DNA of 64,000 bases from Chromobotia macracanthus (lineage: Eukaryota; Chordata; Actinopteri; Cypriniformes; Botiidae): contig JAZGTH010000121.1 in NCBI GenBank assembly GCA_036877525.1, positions 372,001-436,000 of the forward strand. Reading direction: 5' to 3'. Below the pieces are notes generated by a model. The model searched no databases. It had not been told where the DNA came from and saw only the letters and a program-made list of their open reading frames with translations. This document shows, piece after piece, positions 37,172 through 48,662 of the stretch (position 1 is its first letter; each line of letters opens with the position of its first letter). Both the position numbers and the translations under genes were made by a program.

Positions 37172-40138
37172 TAAGCTCTTATCAGCATGTCATCAGAGAC
37201 AACACATTTGCAACGGCATGTTCATATGTGCAACACACTTAGCTGTGATAATGTTGCATCTTGTTGTGTCTAAGGACAACAAAGTCGCTTGTCACTGTAA
37301 TCTTATTGCATCGTTTCTGATTAGAAACGTTAGAATGATTAGCGTTAGACTGATATAGTCATTATAGCCTATTAGGATTAGGATTTGAGCCTTTTTGAGA
37401 CTGTATTTATGTAAGAAAAAGCGAGGGAAAGTATATGTATTTGCCATATCCATGCTTGTCTCTGTGTGTTACCAGTGCAGTGTGACTAACAGAGGATTAT
37501 CATCATTACAGATGTTTATCGAAAAAGAAGGCAAACAGTTTGTGGAGCAGGCAGAGCATTGTGGGCCTAAATCCTGATTAAACAATTCTCATTAAGCCAA
37601 ACAGTGCTGTTTATTGGTTCTCCTCCAGGCTCTGTCATGCAGGCTGTATCACTTGCACCTGTAATGGACCTCACCTCAGGGCTGCCCTATTCTGTCCACA
37701 TTGTTTCAAGTCTCACAGCAGGCTGAATGACCTCTGCGTTTTTTAAAAATGGGAGATTTCATCAGAAAAACCTGCATTTTAATTACTAACCACCCATAAT
37801 TCAGTTAAAGCAGGTGATAAATGTGATGGTATAGGGTAATTGAATGTATACAGTATATTAAATCACTGTCATTATTTTTAGCACAAATACACAGCTATTC
37901 TATGTAAATTTGGCATATTAAAGAAGGCTTACCTTAGAATTAAAATTGGATGTTTGTGTATATTTTCTGTTGATCATGGCAGTACAATTTATCAAATGAT
38001 GGAAAACGCACTTAACAATACATATCCACACAAGCTTTATAGAAGAGCATTTTAAAGTGGCAATTCAGCTACTCACAGTGGTAGACCAATGCTGAACAGA
38101 ACAGCACTGGCACTAAAAAGAAGACAAATCTACAAGATGGAGTATTGCAACATACCCATTCTATTGGGCATTTATGTCATTGTCTGATTTGCATAATTCC
38201 TCCTGTGTGTGTACAGTGCAAAAGTGAATTTATTTACTGGTGTGTTAGTGTGTGTATATTTGTCTACTGCTCTGAAAGAATCATTACAATCCAGCTAAAA
38301 GATTACAAAAGAACACCAGTTTTTAAGTGGAGCTCAAAGCTATCTGTGAAGGAGAAGAGCAAAGAGGAGAGGAAAGGAGATCCACTGAGTTGGAGTAATC
38401 AGTTCAGCATGGAAAGTACGGCATACAGAGAGCATCGAAGGAAGTCTTGGAATTTCCGTCGCTGCACACTTGTCTGCAGTCACAGCTTTAAGGTTTTTTA
38501 TGAGTCTGTGCTTGTGTCAGTCAAAGCCTACTAGCGTGTTTCAGCATAAATGCACCACAGGTGATCACTGTGGTGGACTCTGTTATTGTAGGTGAACAAT
38601 TTCTAGGGAGACTCAAAAAAAAAAAAAAAATACTTGCCTCTAAAACGCACATACTGTCCTCTGTGGAACAAAGTGTCTGGACCAAAACCTTAATTCATGT
38701 TCAGACAAATGTATCCCCTCAGTAATGGCTCTCTGTCAACCTGGAGGGGTTGCATATCATGTGCACTGGCTCTGAGTATTACATTTGAATACACTCCAAC
38801 ATACAAAAACTCACACAGTACGAAGGAGATATTTCTTGAATGGGAGGGGTGGCACAGAGTAAGTAAGATGGAGTAAACTAGAAGATACCTAAAGTGATCT
38901 GAAACTACAAGCTGGAAAGTGTTTGCCAGCTGCCTCTGATGGAACTGATAAAGTATCTCAGATACATCACATAGAAACACACACACACTCCTCTGGTTGA
39001 AACAGCTCTGACCTTAACCCAGCTAACAGTTGTAAGACCCTGTGAAATGACTCAAAATCAATACACTTTTTAAATAAACTGTATTCTATAAAGTGACCAC
39101 TAGGTTATCGTCACCATTTTGACTGCCCAACCCATTCTTCCTTGTATGCACCCCAACCTCTCCAAAACCAATTACTGGTTTTACAATTATAAATACTCTA
39201 CAGTGGTTTTGTAACCAGCAGTAATATGAAACATTGTAATACACTGATCTGAGCAGTCAGTAAAGCTGCCAATTAGCTAAACAGATATAAAGTAACAAAT
39301 GTCATAAAAACATTTTTATGAAACTAACACATCAGTTTTATCAGTTTTTCTTTATTTTTTTGTCAACCACAACAATCAATCTTTGCTTAAAAAGCATGAA
39401 AATGTTGGTCCAATGAGTTATCAGTGTGGGCGGGGCTACTAAAAAATTAACATAAAACTCAAGACTTTTCAAGGCTAACATGAAACATTGGCGAGATGGT
39501 GTTGTGGATGTGGGGTGGTTATACTGAGAGTTGTATGACAACCAGTGGAATAGCTGCCTGCTCCGTTCAGCTTATAATATCCCCATTTACGAGCAGCCAT
39601 TACAGCAGCTGAAAATAGCTCTGGAGAAGCAGCAAGACTTAAAATGTGCGCTTTTAAACACAATACTTAGATTTAAAGCAAATCAACATACAGGTACATA
39701 AAAGCCCCTGTGAAGGAAATGAATGCTGCACTTTTCAACAAATGCACTAAAGACTTGCTTCTACCGCTGTTAGAATTGTTATTGTGGTAGCAAAAAAAGC
39801 TGCTGCAATTTATTTCATTTTTCTCTCACTGACCAAGAACTGCATGCATGCAAGCATAATTATCTTTTCTCTTTCCAATGATTGCTCTAATGCTGAAATG
39901 AATCTAGTGCTTGTCAAAGCAGCAGGAATGTTAATGCTGTGTTTGGCTGGTTGTGAGAGTATTCTGTGCTGGGGAGAGAGCCTGTGTGCTTTTCCACAAT
40001 CAAATAGAGCAAGTTGAGTCCAGTGGACTGTGAAACCAAGAGTGTTGGTGAGAGAATCCATTTTGGATTCCCCGGCCAAAATCAAACCCAGCTAACTTTT
40101 TATGTGAATGAAAATGGAAGCCAATGCTCTTGTGTTTC
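37172..40138. other. Intronic stretch with little structure
   Basis: It contains the poly(A) run at 38615. Isolated CCCAGCTAAC motifs occur at 39018 and 40087 and could be solo ends of the foldback family. A 129-codon open frame at 38145-38534 has no recognisable product. Confidence 0.55.
38615..38630. repeat. Poly(A) run
   Basis: Sixteen consecutive A. I see no retrotransposon body or gene 5' of it, so it is probably a simple homopolymer. Confidence 0.9.
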
Positions 40139-40388
40139 TACACTACATGGTCAAAAGTATGTGGACAACCCTTTCTACTGTAATAAACAAATTTGGCTGG
40201 GCCCTTTATAGTGAAGATAAATATTAATGGCTTATGGCTTCCAACTTTGTGGAAATAGTTTGGGGAACACACTCTTCTGCTCTGATGTGACAAGGCCCCT
40301 GTGCACAAAGCAAGGTCAATAAAGAAATAGTTTACTGAGTCTGATGTGAAAGAACTGACCTGCAAAAAGCCCAGACCTCAGAGACCAG
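40139..40388 (+). pseudogene. Internally deleted Tc1-like transposon with transposase relic
   Basis: The left end TACACTACATGGTCAAAAGT resembles the inverted-repeat end of a common fish Tc1/mariner family. It passes directly, after about 60 bp, into sequence matching the 3' part of a Tc1-like transposase gene. Recognisable blocks are TCCAACTTTGTGGAAATAG, AGTTTGGGGAACAC, GTGCACAAAGCAAGGTCAAT and GCCCAGACCTCAGAGACC. The translation keeps a KSPDLRD trace of the family's AQSPDLNP motif but has stop codons (after CTKQGQ and again after it). The DNA-binding half and the right terminal repeat are missing. It cannot encode a working enzyme. Confidence 0.8.
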
Positions 40389-42686
40389 CTAGGAAAATGA
40401 TGGGGGTACAGCAGATGATACACACTAGATTAGAACTTGTAATGCTCACATAAGCACCACAGCCCAAGCAAGCTTATTTTTAGCAGCACATGATCATTAT
40501 TTTTAATGCTGATGACATTGTGTGCTCACAAGGGAAATCAAATATCAAACATTTAATAGTAAATCTAATAAAGACCTGGTTTGCAGTTTAATGACAATTC
40601 TAAATGAGAACCCTCTTTATTTAACACTAATAATTATGCAAATTTCCCACAATGTGTTGCTGGCTAAGAATCTGCTGGCTCCTACTGAGATGTAGACCTG
40701 CCTCAGGCCACAGATCAACTGAGACACAAGGTCATTAAAAATATTTTTAAAAACCTGTCTGATGTTCCAACAATACACAGCCATACACCAACTGAATTCT
40801 GTATTAAAGGGCCATATTGTTACATTGCTTTGTGACTATAAACAACCTACAATTTGAAATAAATAACTATTAACTATTATTGTGATTAATACTAATCAAT
40901 TTAATCACTCCTTAAACAGAGTTTAACAATCCACAAGACTGTGGATTGTTTAAAAGAAATGTGGCGCTAGAAACATGTCTTACTTGTCTAAATAACATCA
41001 TATTCATGTACACTCACATATCCTTAACAGTACCTGAACATCCTTCATCACCATGGCAACAGCACAGCAATGTTGTAACTACAGGCACAGCTTCTGATGC
41101 TCACTATTGCTTACAGACTAAAGACTCCACGCAACAATTCAGCTTGCAGGGAAAGTATAATCACTGTGGTATTTAAAGATTCATAAGTCTTGCCATATAA
41201 ATAATTTACCTCCTTCACTGTCCATTTGCGAATCCCCTGGCTTTTTAAATTGGCAGCCTGCAGAGAAATGTAGCCTAGATGAATATTGACTAATATATTA
41301 AATAGAAATGTAACAGAGTGGTCCCATTAAGAACTGATATTTTAGCTACAGTTAAAATGTGTGACTGTCTTTATATGCATTATATAACAAACTATCCAAC
41401 CAATTGGCCTTTATGTTAAAGAAAAATACCACACTCATTTCAACATTTCACAATTTGTTAGGTTTCAAATGATAAACAATAGATATATTGTTAGGACAAA
41501 ACTGTTTGGACTCTTTTGGTTGCCAAACATTAGAAAACATGTCCATATTAATTAATGTGATGAATAACATCTGTAGTTGCTCTGCTCCACTATTCAAATG
41601 GCTTAGAAAAGTTAGCCCAGAGGAAAGAACATCAAAACTAGCCACTTGGTTTGATATTCTATCATCGAACACAATGAAATGATTTAAAAGGTAAAAGAGT
41701 GTCCTAATAATTTTTGGGTTCGCAGTATAACAGCAGTGAATTAAAGGCAGGTGGAACCCAACATTATGAACTGCACTGAAAATAATGGAGTGCTTCTGGA
41801 GTTTGTGTGTTTCTTTCCTCATTAAAATGCCTTTTGTCATCAGGTTGTCTGAGACTTTGATGTGAGCTGGCAGAGAACCTCTGTTAGGAGAGTGAGTGTG
41901 AAATTATTGCCATATTATCCTAGCCTGTTTTCAGAACTCTGTCTGGCGATCAGTATGGATATCTCTCTCTCTGTGTCAAGATTTCTACAAGCTCCTAAGC
42001 CCTAAATTCCATTTTTGGCCCATGTATCAATCAATCCAATGCTAAAATATTAACACATGAGAGATGAAATAGGAGTTGATATGAAATATGTAAAGACTCA
42101 TTAGAACAGACCTACATACGATTGTCCATTTAATTAGAGTGGAGCAGAAGAGGAGAGGAGATCAGTGATATTTCATCCGCTCCATAGCCGAGTATTCCAG
42201 ATCTGTGACAGAGCTCTCTAAGATGGCTAGTAGTGAATGATCTCTTAAATATTGCTCATTCTTTGTCTGTCCTAATTTGAGGTGGGAGGAAATAAAAGGA
42301 AAAAATCAACATTATACAGTATTCTTTTTTTTACCATATCAATATTCTAAAACCAAGAATCTGCATTTTGTTACATTTTTTCAAATTGCTTTTTTTATGG
42401 ACATACTGCAGAATGACATCCGGAAACATTATTTCTATTGGAACCCAAAATGCAAACTCAAAACAAGCTGAGAATACACATATACAACTGTATGTCAAAT
42501 ATGTTGAGATAGGAATTTCTTTTTCTTTTTTACTGCCAGTGACATAACTATGCTCTACACAATTTCTCATGCAATACACATCACATATTTGAGCAACTAA
42601 ATATACAGAACTATTCTTAGTAGTTCTACATTAGAAATGCCCGGCTTTTAATCAATCTCATCTTCTTATCAACCCCTACTTCCTAT
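40389..42686. other. Intronic stretch, possible unidentified DNA element
   Basis: Around 41448-41735 the sequence has a transposon-like edge: GTCCTAATAATTTTTGGGTT near 41701 resembles a mariner-type end. A 130-codon open frame covers it on the minus strand. I could not pair two ends, so no element is called. Confidence 0.45.
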
Positions 42687-42827
42687 CCCAACTAACAGCG
42701 AACATTCTGAGAACACTGGCTAATGCTTTGAAAGTTCCTAGAACATTTAAAATAACATTTTTAACATTTTTGCTACTTAATGGAAACATTAGGGAAACGT
42801 CCTTACAACCTAAACTTGTTAGCTGGG
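42687..42827 (-). mobile_element. CCCAGCTAAC foldback element, copy 6 (141 bp)
   Basis: It begins CCCAACTAACAGCGAACATT and ends CCTAAACTTGTTAGCTGGG, with an inner TGCTACTTAATGGAAACATT block. It is in the minus orientation and about the same size as copy 1. Confidence 0.8.
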
Positions 42828-44682
42828 TGTTCTCAGAGCTCTGCCAGGTCACCATGTCTGGGAGCGTCACCCGGTCATCACCACGTCAATCCACCACAGA
42901 AGGTTAGAGAAAATATAAATGAGTGAAGAGAAAGTGAGAAAAGAGAGTGACTTTTATTGGGCTCGGCAGTGCACCAGGAGTCTTAGTATTTCCAGATGTG
43001 TCTGCAGACCCATGAGTGTGGCTGCCCTGCTGTCCGTCCGCACTAGAACGGAGCAGCACTCTTAAAGTGTTCATAAAGAACAGACACTGTCTCAGCTGCC
43101 GCCACAATACTATTCCTGGAAAAGAAGTTGACATCATTGATTTTTCCTACTGAGTGGGCAGCACGAGTAAGTGTTTCATTTCGTTACGTGTTCCAGCTCT
43201 GTGACTGGATGTGTTTCAAAATGAAAGCCATATCATCTAGAGAAAAAAAGACCTCTATCACTTCGCTTGTAGAAGCTGATTGAAAACAGTCCTTGGGACA
43301 CTGAGATGTAAATACTAAATATTGAGAGTAGTAAATAAACAGGGTGGAAAAAGGTATGGGATAGATCGTTAGGGTCTGACAAACAAATTAAACCCTTTAA
43401 AGAACTGCTCCCACAGCCATATACATGCAGACAGATGCATTTAGGTTCAGTTCCATTCTCTTGTGCCCCATGCCATTGTTTTTGATCACATCTTTGTGAA
43501 TGCGTATATGAAACACAAGTTTCAGGTGAGTCCTGACTCTAATGTACAGGCTTCCTTAAGACTGATTAGTTATTAAAGCATCCAAATGACTAATCTTTAT
43601 TTTAAATTTGTAATGTTCCACATTTTTAGCATCAAGGTCAAATTCTGAAAGTGTTCCAAAAGTGTTGGAATCTTAACACGTCTGTTCACGTCACATTGTT
43701 TAATCAAGATTTTTCTCAAATTATAAAGTGGATTTACGAGAAACAGGTTCAATTTTATTTTAATTGTGTTGAGCAATTTAGACCTACAAGTGAAATACCC
43801 AGACCTCACTTATCTCATAAAATAAATGAATCAACTTGACAACAATCAGATCCATTTCAAGTATCTTCTGTTCACGTTACTACTGTAAACAATTCCACTG
43901 TAACAATTCCACAGGGAAAAGAATATTACCTAATCTCAATTTCTCATTCATCCTGGCTTTCTGTCACATTTCCCTCTCTCTCTCTGTAATAAGCATACCA
44001 CCCCCAAGCCAAGTGAGGAGGGAATGCTCTCAGGGTTCTCCGGGTCAAGCGTGTGTTTTCCTACTTAGCAGTACGATGTTTAACCACTGTTTAACCACAT
44101 TTTTGATTAGACCTCAGACAAACGTCACCAATGACATTTTCTGGGCTCAAATCGAAATGGCTGGTGGGAAAACAAAGAATGAGAGCAGGTCTCTCAGTGT
44201 GAGAAAGCAATATGAACATTTTTTGAAGACATCCTGAGCCAGCTCTGTTTTGATTCTGAGCAGCAGGGATATATTGGTCCACCAGCTAGACCAACACCAG
44301 GCTGGGCTAGGATGAAAATGTTACTGGGCGAAGATGTTTTGTTCAAAACAGTGCACGACTGTTGCATGTAAGAAGGTCTATAAGATGTATGAAACAGTCC
44401 TGATGGTATGGCCAGAAGGAACTGCTGTTACCTCTATATTCACGTCCAACTAAACATCTTGACAGGCTGCAGGGAGTAATTATAAAAGCCTTCCTTTCAT
44501 AGTTTTAACTCTTAACACTCATAACATACTAAAATTACACATAAAATAATGATATTTCACTTCTCCCTGCCTCTTATACAAACCTGCTGACTTTATCAGA
44601 TTTAAACAGCAAAACACATTTTATGACATGTTGAAAAAAAAAAGAAAAAAGGAAAGTCATGAAAACATTATTTAACAATTTT
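42828..44682. other. Intronic stretch without recognised features
   Basis: No repeat or exon recognised. A 133-codon open frame (43836-44237, plus) has no domain and lies in ordinary AT-rich DNA. Confidence 0.6.
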
Positions 44683-44711
44683 AAAAGAAAGAAAGAAAGA
44701 AAGAAAGAAAG
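44683..44711. repeat. (GAAA)n microsatellite
   Basis: About seven tandem AAAG/GAAA units. Confidence 0.95.
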
Positions 44712-45504
44712 TCATTAGTCATTACAACACTATTTTATTTATGAATGTTTTTTCTGACTGAGCACAACTCAAAGGTCAACAAACACACATACATACCAAG
44801 AGATCTCTGCATCGATGTAAGCACAGATGAGAACTTGCAAGGAAAGCGTGTGTTCTTATGCTCATATAAACAGAATGATGACATCATCAAAGACCACATA
44901 AATTAGTACTGTGACACTTCTGCACATACTGTATAGTAACATAAAAACACAGTCTATCTTCTTTTGTATTAAGAGACAGTAACCACAAAGGGTTAAATAA
45001 CCAAAACATTCCTTTCATCACATTTAATATGCTGTGGCGTCACAGTCACAGTTTAGAAACACTCGCACATTTATTACCAGGTTTATTCTCAAACAAATGC
45101 CAAACAAGCCTCTTTTTAACACAGCATTAGAGGAACCTATGCTGACCATTCATTTAGGAAAGGTAAACACGATGTTCAAGCCCCTGGAAAAATGCTGATA
45201 ATTACATAGATGGGAATCAATGATGGGCTGCTCGTTTATTCACACTGAATATTTGCTTTAGAGTGCTTCACTTAATTGTTTACATTGCATACAGTGTGCA
45301 CAGATTAATGGAAGCTTTTTGGTTACAAGACCTGAAACAGTCTGCAGGTTTATGTTCAGTCGAATTTAATGACTCAGGTTCTCTGAGCAATGTCTTCAGC
45401 TGAGAAAACAGAGAAGATATCCACAAAAACAGTTTTTTTGGATGACAAAACAGGAATTTAATTCTGCAAGCACAAACATTGGAAGAAATCCAATCCATTT
45501 AAAT

Positions 45505-45576
45505 TTATTTACATGTATTCATTTAGCAGACACTTTTATCCAAAGCGACTTACGAAGAGAGGGAGCAATTAACAGT
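45505..45576 (-). mobile_element. SINE tail fragment, well preserved
   Basis: TTATTTACATGTATTCATTT, then AGCAGACACTTTTATCCAAA and GCGACTTACGAAGAG match the teleost SINE tail closely. No tRNA-like head follows. Confidence 0.78.
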
Positions 45577-45822
45577 TTGCACTAAGAACCAACAAGCCAA
45601 GACTACAAAGCTAAGGCCTTAAAGCCCAGTTCCATCTGACAATGGCACATGAGAGCATGTTGACCAACACATGCCATATATTTATTTAAACTTAAATTCA
45701 AATACAATATAAAAGCCTCTCCAATTGTGAGGACCAATTAAAATGTTTTAGGTTGACTTTCTGCATGCTTCATTATAGCTATAACTTTAGCCAAATGTTG
45801 AGCCAAACCTTCACACACAAAC

Positions 45823-45854
45823 ACTGACTGACAGACTGACTGACTGACTGACTG
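45823..45854. repeat. (GACT)n microsatellite
   Basis: About eight GACT/ACTG units with one interruption (ACAG). Confidence 0.93.
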
Positions 45855-45975
45855 AAAGAAATACCACACAAACAAACAACAGAAACAGAACACAAATAGA
45901 ATTTTTTATAAATCACTTTTTTAAATGAGCCAGAGTTCAGGGTAAAGCAGGTGTTTCTTAACCAGATGAGCAAAA

Positions 45976-46155
45976 ATGGGGCGTATGATTCTAGATCCAG
46001 ACAAATATTTAGGGAGGTTCTGCCTTGAGGAAGTCTGTACCAGGACAGTCAGTCCCCAAATGCTAGCGCACCTCAAAGATATTTTAAACAGAGAACTCCC
46101 TCCCTACTTCACAACACTGGATATTCCAAATGAATCTTCTCTTCGAAGGGAGTGA
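45976..46155 (+). other. Unidentified 59-codon open frame, coding-like, with donor-like end
   Basis: An ATG at 45976 (MGRMILDPDKYL) opens 59 codons ending SLRRE and then TGA. The middle part (EEVCTRTVSPQMLAHLKDIL, then NRELPPYFTTLDIPN) reads like a soluble, helical protein and not like a translated repeat. A perfect GTGAGT donor-like site overlaps the last codon at 46152. After two stops the same frame reopens at about 46201 with VTSLMEKAAGVIKDGNVEVD and ends at 46278. I do not recognise the protein. It may be a relic of a gene or transposon, or chance. It is on the strand opposite kcnq5. Confidence 0.3.
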
Positions 46156-46431
46156 GTATCTTAAACCAGGCTGATTTATCTTCCTCTCACACTTTTAAAG
46201 GTCACTTCTCTCATGGAGAAGGCTGCTGGGGTGATAAAGGACGGAAATGTGGAGGTTGACATTCTGTTGGCCGATTAACCTAAATGTGCAGATTGTTCAT
46301 GAAATTAAGGTAACAGCAATGTAGCGGTTTGTAGTTTCATTGTCAAGAACGGTAGTTAAAGTCATTATAGATTGAGTGATATTTCTTCATTTCTTTTTGA
46401 AAGACATCATATTCAAAATACTACTACAGCT

Positions 46432-46469
46432 AATTTATATATTTTTTTATATATATAATTTATATATAT
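46432..46469. repeat. AT-rich near-palindromic tract
   Basis: Alternating TATATA blocks separated by a T-run and AATT. This is low-complexity DNA. Confidence 0.8.
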
Positions 46470-48596
46470 GAAATAAAAAGCACAAAATCTGACAATGAGT
46501 TCTTTTACAAATTCAACAATTTGGCTGCCATGGTATTTTAGTGAAGTATCCTTGTCATTATCTAACATGTCAAATCACTAAAGCTAAGAACATTTCCAAC
46601 ATTTCAATCACCTTATAAAAGAAGCTGAAGATGACAAGGCTGTAAAAGTATTATTCATAGACTCAGTTTTGCTCTCACTGTGTGCCCATTAGCTTCAAGG
46701 CTCTGCTGATTCTCTGCACAGGTGGCCACACAGAGTGGTGTAATGATGTGATGTGAGGTAAAACTCATGGGGCAGGAAGCAGCCCAAAGCTTGAAAGCAT
46801 TAACCCTCCTAAGAAAACCAGGTGAAAAAGCCTGCCTGGTCTCAGCTTCAAATACCCACAAACCCCAAAAATCAAAAGAATCAAATTACAGAGAGCTACA
46901 TTATAAAAAAATACATCATATGCAGGTGTACACCAAAACTACAGGTACTATTTACACTACAGGTCTACAGGTCAGTATTGCTTATACCCAAAAAGAATCG
47001 TATCAATTCCGCCATCACCAGTGCCACTTGCCTTCTCCAAACACAATGTCTCATTCCCTGGTAACCTACTTAATACTGAATATAAGCTTGCAAACCAGTC
47101 TTGATCTGTAAAAGAAATGAACAAGAAATGAGGGCCGTTTATCATTCAGCATAAATGTCAGAGCTCCAGACTGGAGTCATTTCTGGAGTCATTTGTCACA
47201 TTGCATGGTGAGCAGATGGGTCAGCTTTGAGGGCCACTTCAGTGCTTTTATCAACAGTTATAGCTGATCAAAGGAAAAAAACATTAATGGCTGAAGTGTG
47301 GAAGAGACAAAATCACAAAATCACAAACAAGATCTCACATCTCCAGAACATGATGAAGGCTAGTCCTTACACACCATGCTACACACCAGACTTTAAAGCA
47401 AAATGTCCACCACCATTGTTGTCAGATCACTAACAGACAACAGTAGTAGTAGTAGTAGTAGTAGTTCTTACACCATGCAATACTTTATACAATTTTTACA
47501 TACAATCTTTACAAAACAGTACTGTGGCAGACTAAAGTGGAGCATATTCGTGAAATGTGCTGTAATTTTCCCACGTAGGCTGAACTGAGCACTTCTCATC
47601 AACAAATTGAGTGAAGAGACACAAGCAAAGCAAAAACACACAAACACACTGGCACATGCCACAGGCACACACACTCTAGAATAACACCAAGGTTTACACA
47701 AACTGAAATAGCATGCCACAGACGCGTCGAATAGACGTAGAATAACACGTCAGACATTTACACTCACTGCAATAAAATATCGCATGAAATACTGTACATG
47801 CTGGGATCAAAGAATGTTAATCTATTTGAAGTATTTTAGGAGCAGGAACTTAGACCATTGAGCAAATATCCAGAAATCACACCTCAACAGCTGTGTCACA
47901 ACAAAGAAATTCTCATTCTCTGACATAAGAACTGTCAATCTTTCATGAAATAAAATGACCAGCCTCATAGGCCGCCCACTGCTCTAAAACCCTTGGAATT
48001 TTCTGGAACCTGATATCAGGGCCAGTTGTCAAGTGGCACAGAGGGGTAAACAACACAACACGCATTGGCCTTCAGAGTCAACAGTATCTCATGTCACACA
48101 CTATCCCATTAGAGCCTCTTCAAAAACACACACTCATGTCATGAAACAAGCTGCCAGCTTAAGCTCTGAGCTTCTCACTGGCACTAGTTCTTGCGAAATA
48201 GACCTAAACCGTGTTTACTTACTGCATAAACCAATCTTTTCCAAATTAGTAGTGTGAATAGGAAAAAAGAAACATTCTGTTAAAGAAAGCTGTGCCATGA
48301 TTTCCATGTTGGATGCATAAAGGTACTGGTTTGGGGAGCTTGACGAACCATATCACATTTTCTGTGCTGATTTTGAGGGTACATATGAAAACATATGGAG
48401 ACTACCTTATTAAAAATGTGTTAACCTTGAAGTATTATACTACTATTTGTAACTGGAATCATAATCTAATTAGCCAAAGAGAACAAGAGATTCATAGTAC
48501 TTTAACAGATACTATTAGATTAGATACCATGAGATTTTTGGAACTCCAATCAATTTACATTTTTTGAGAGATTTACAGCTGATTAAAGTCTTTTAA
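46470..48596. other. Intronic stretch without recognised features
   Basis: Apart from the AGT run listed separately at 47442, nothing is recognised. Two overlapping plus-strand open frames at 46767-47111 have no recognisable product. Confidence 0.6.
47442..47465. repeat. (AGT)n microsatellite
   Basis: Eight trinucleotide units without interruption. Confidence 0.95.
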
Positions 48597-48662
48597 CTGG
48601 GCATCGAACCCGTGACCTGGGTGTTCATAATGACATGGTTTATCAGTTAAGCTACAGGATCC
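48597..48662 (-). mobile_element. tRNA-like SINE head fragment
   Basis: On the minus strand it reads ATCCTGTAGCTTAACTGATA (A-box-like) and ends GGTCACGGGTTCGATGCCCA (B-box-like). It is like the SINE head at 10295 but with a different middle and no typical tail next to it. It lacks an acceptor-stem pairing, so it is not called a tRNA gene. Confidence 0.65.

Noticed and set aside
38615..38630. Poly(A) tail of a processed pseudogene
   Set aside because: The sequence to its left has no coding-like stretch that I recognise and no target duplication is visible.
41448..41840. 130-codon frame over a possible mariner-type end
   Set aside because: Only one end-like motif is visible and the peptide has no DDE-type motif, so I did not call an element or a gene.
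48597..48662. A true tRNA gene
   Set aside because: A-box-like and B-box-like parts are present, but the acceptor and anticodon stems do not fold well. It fits a SINE head better.
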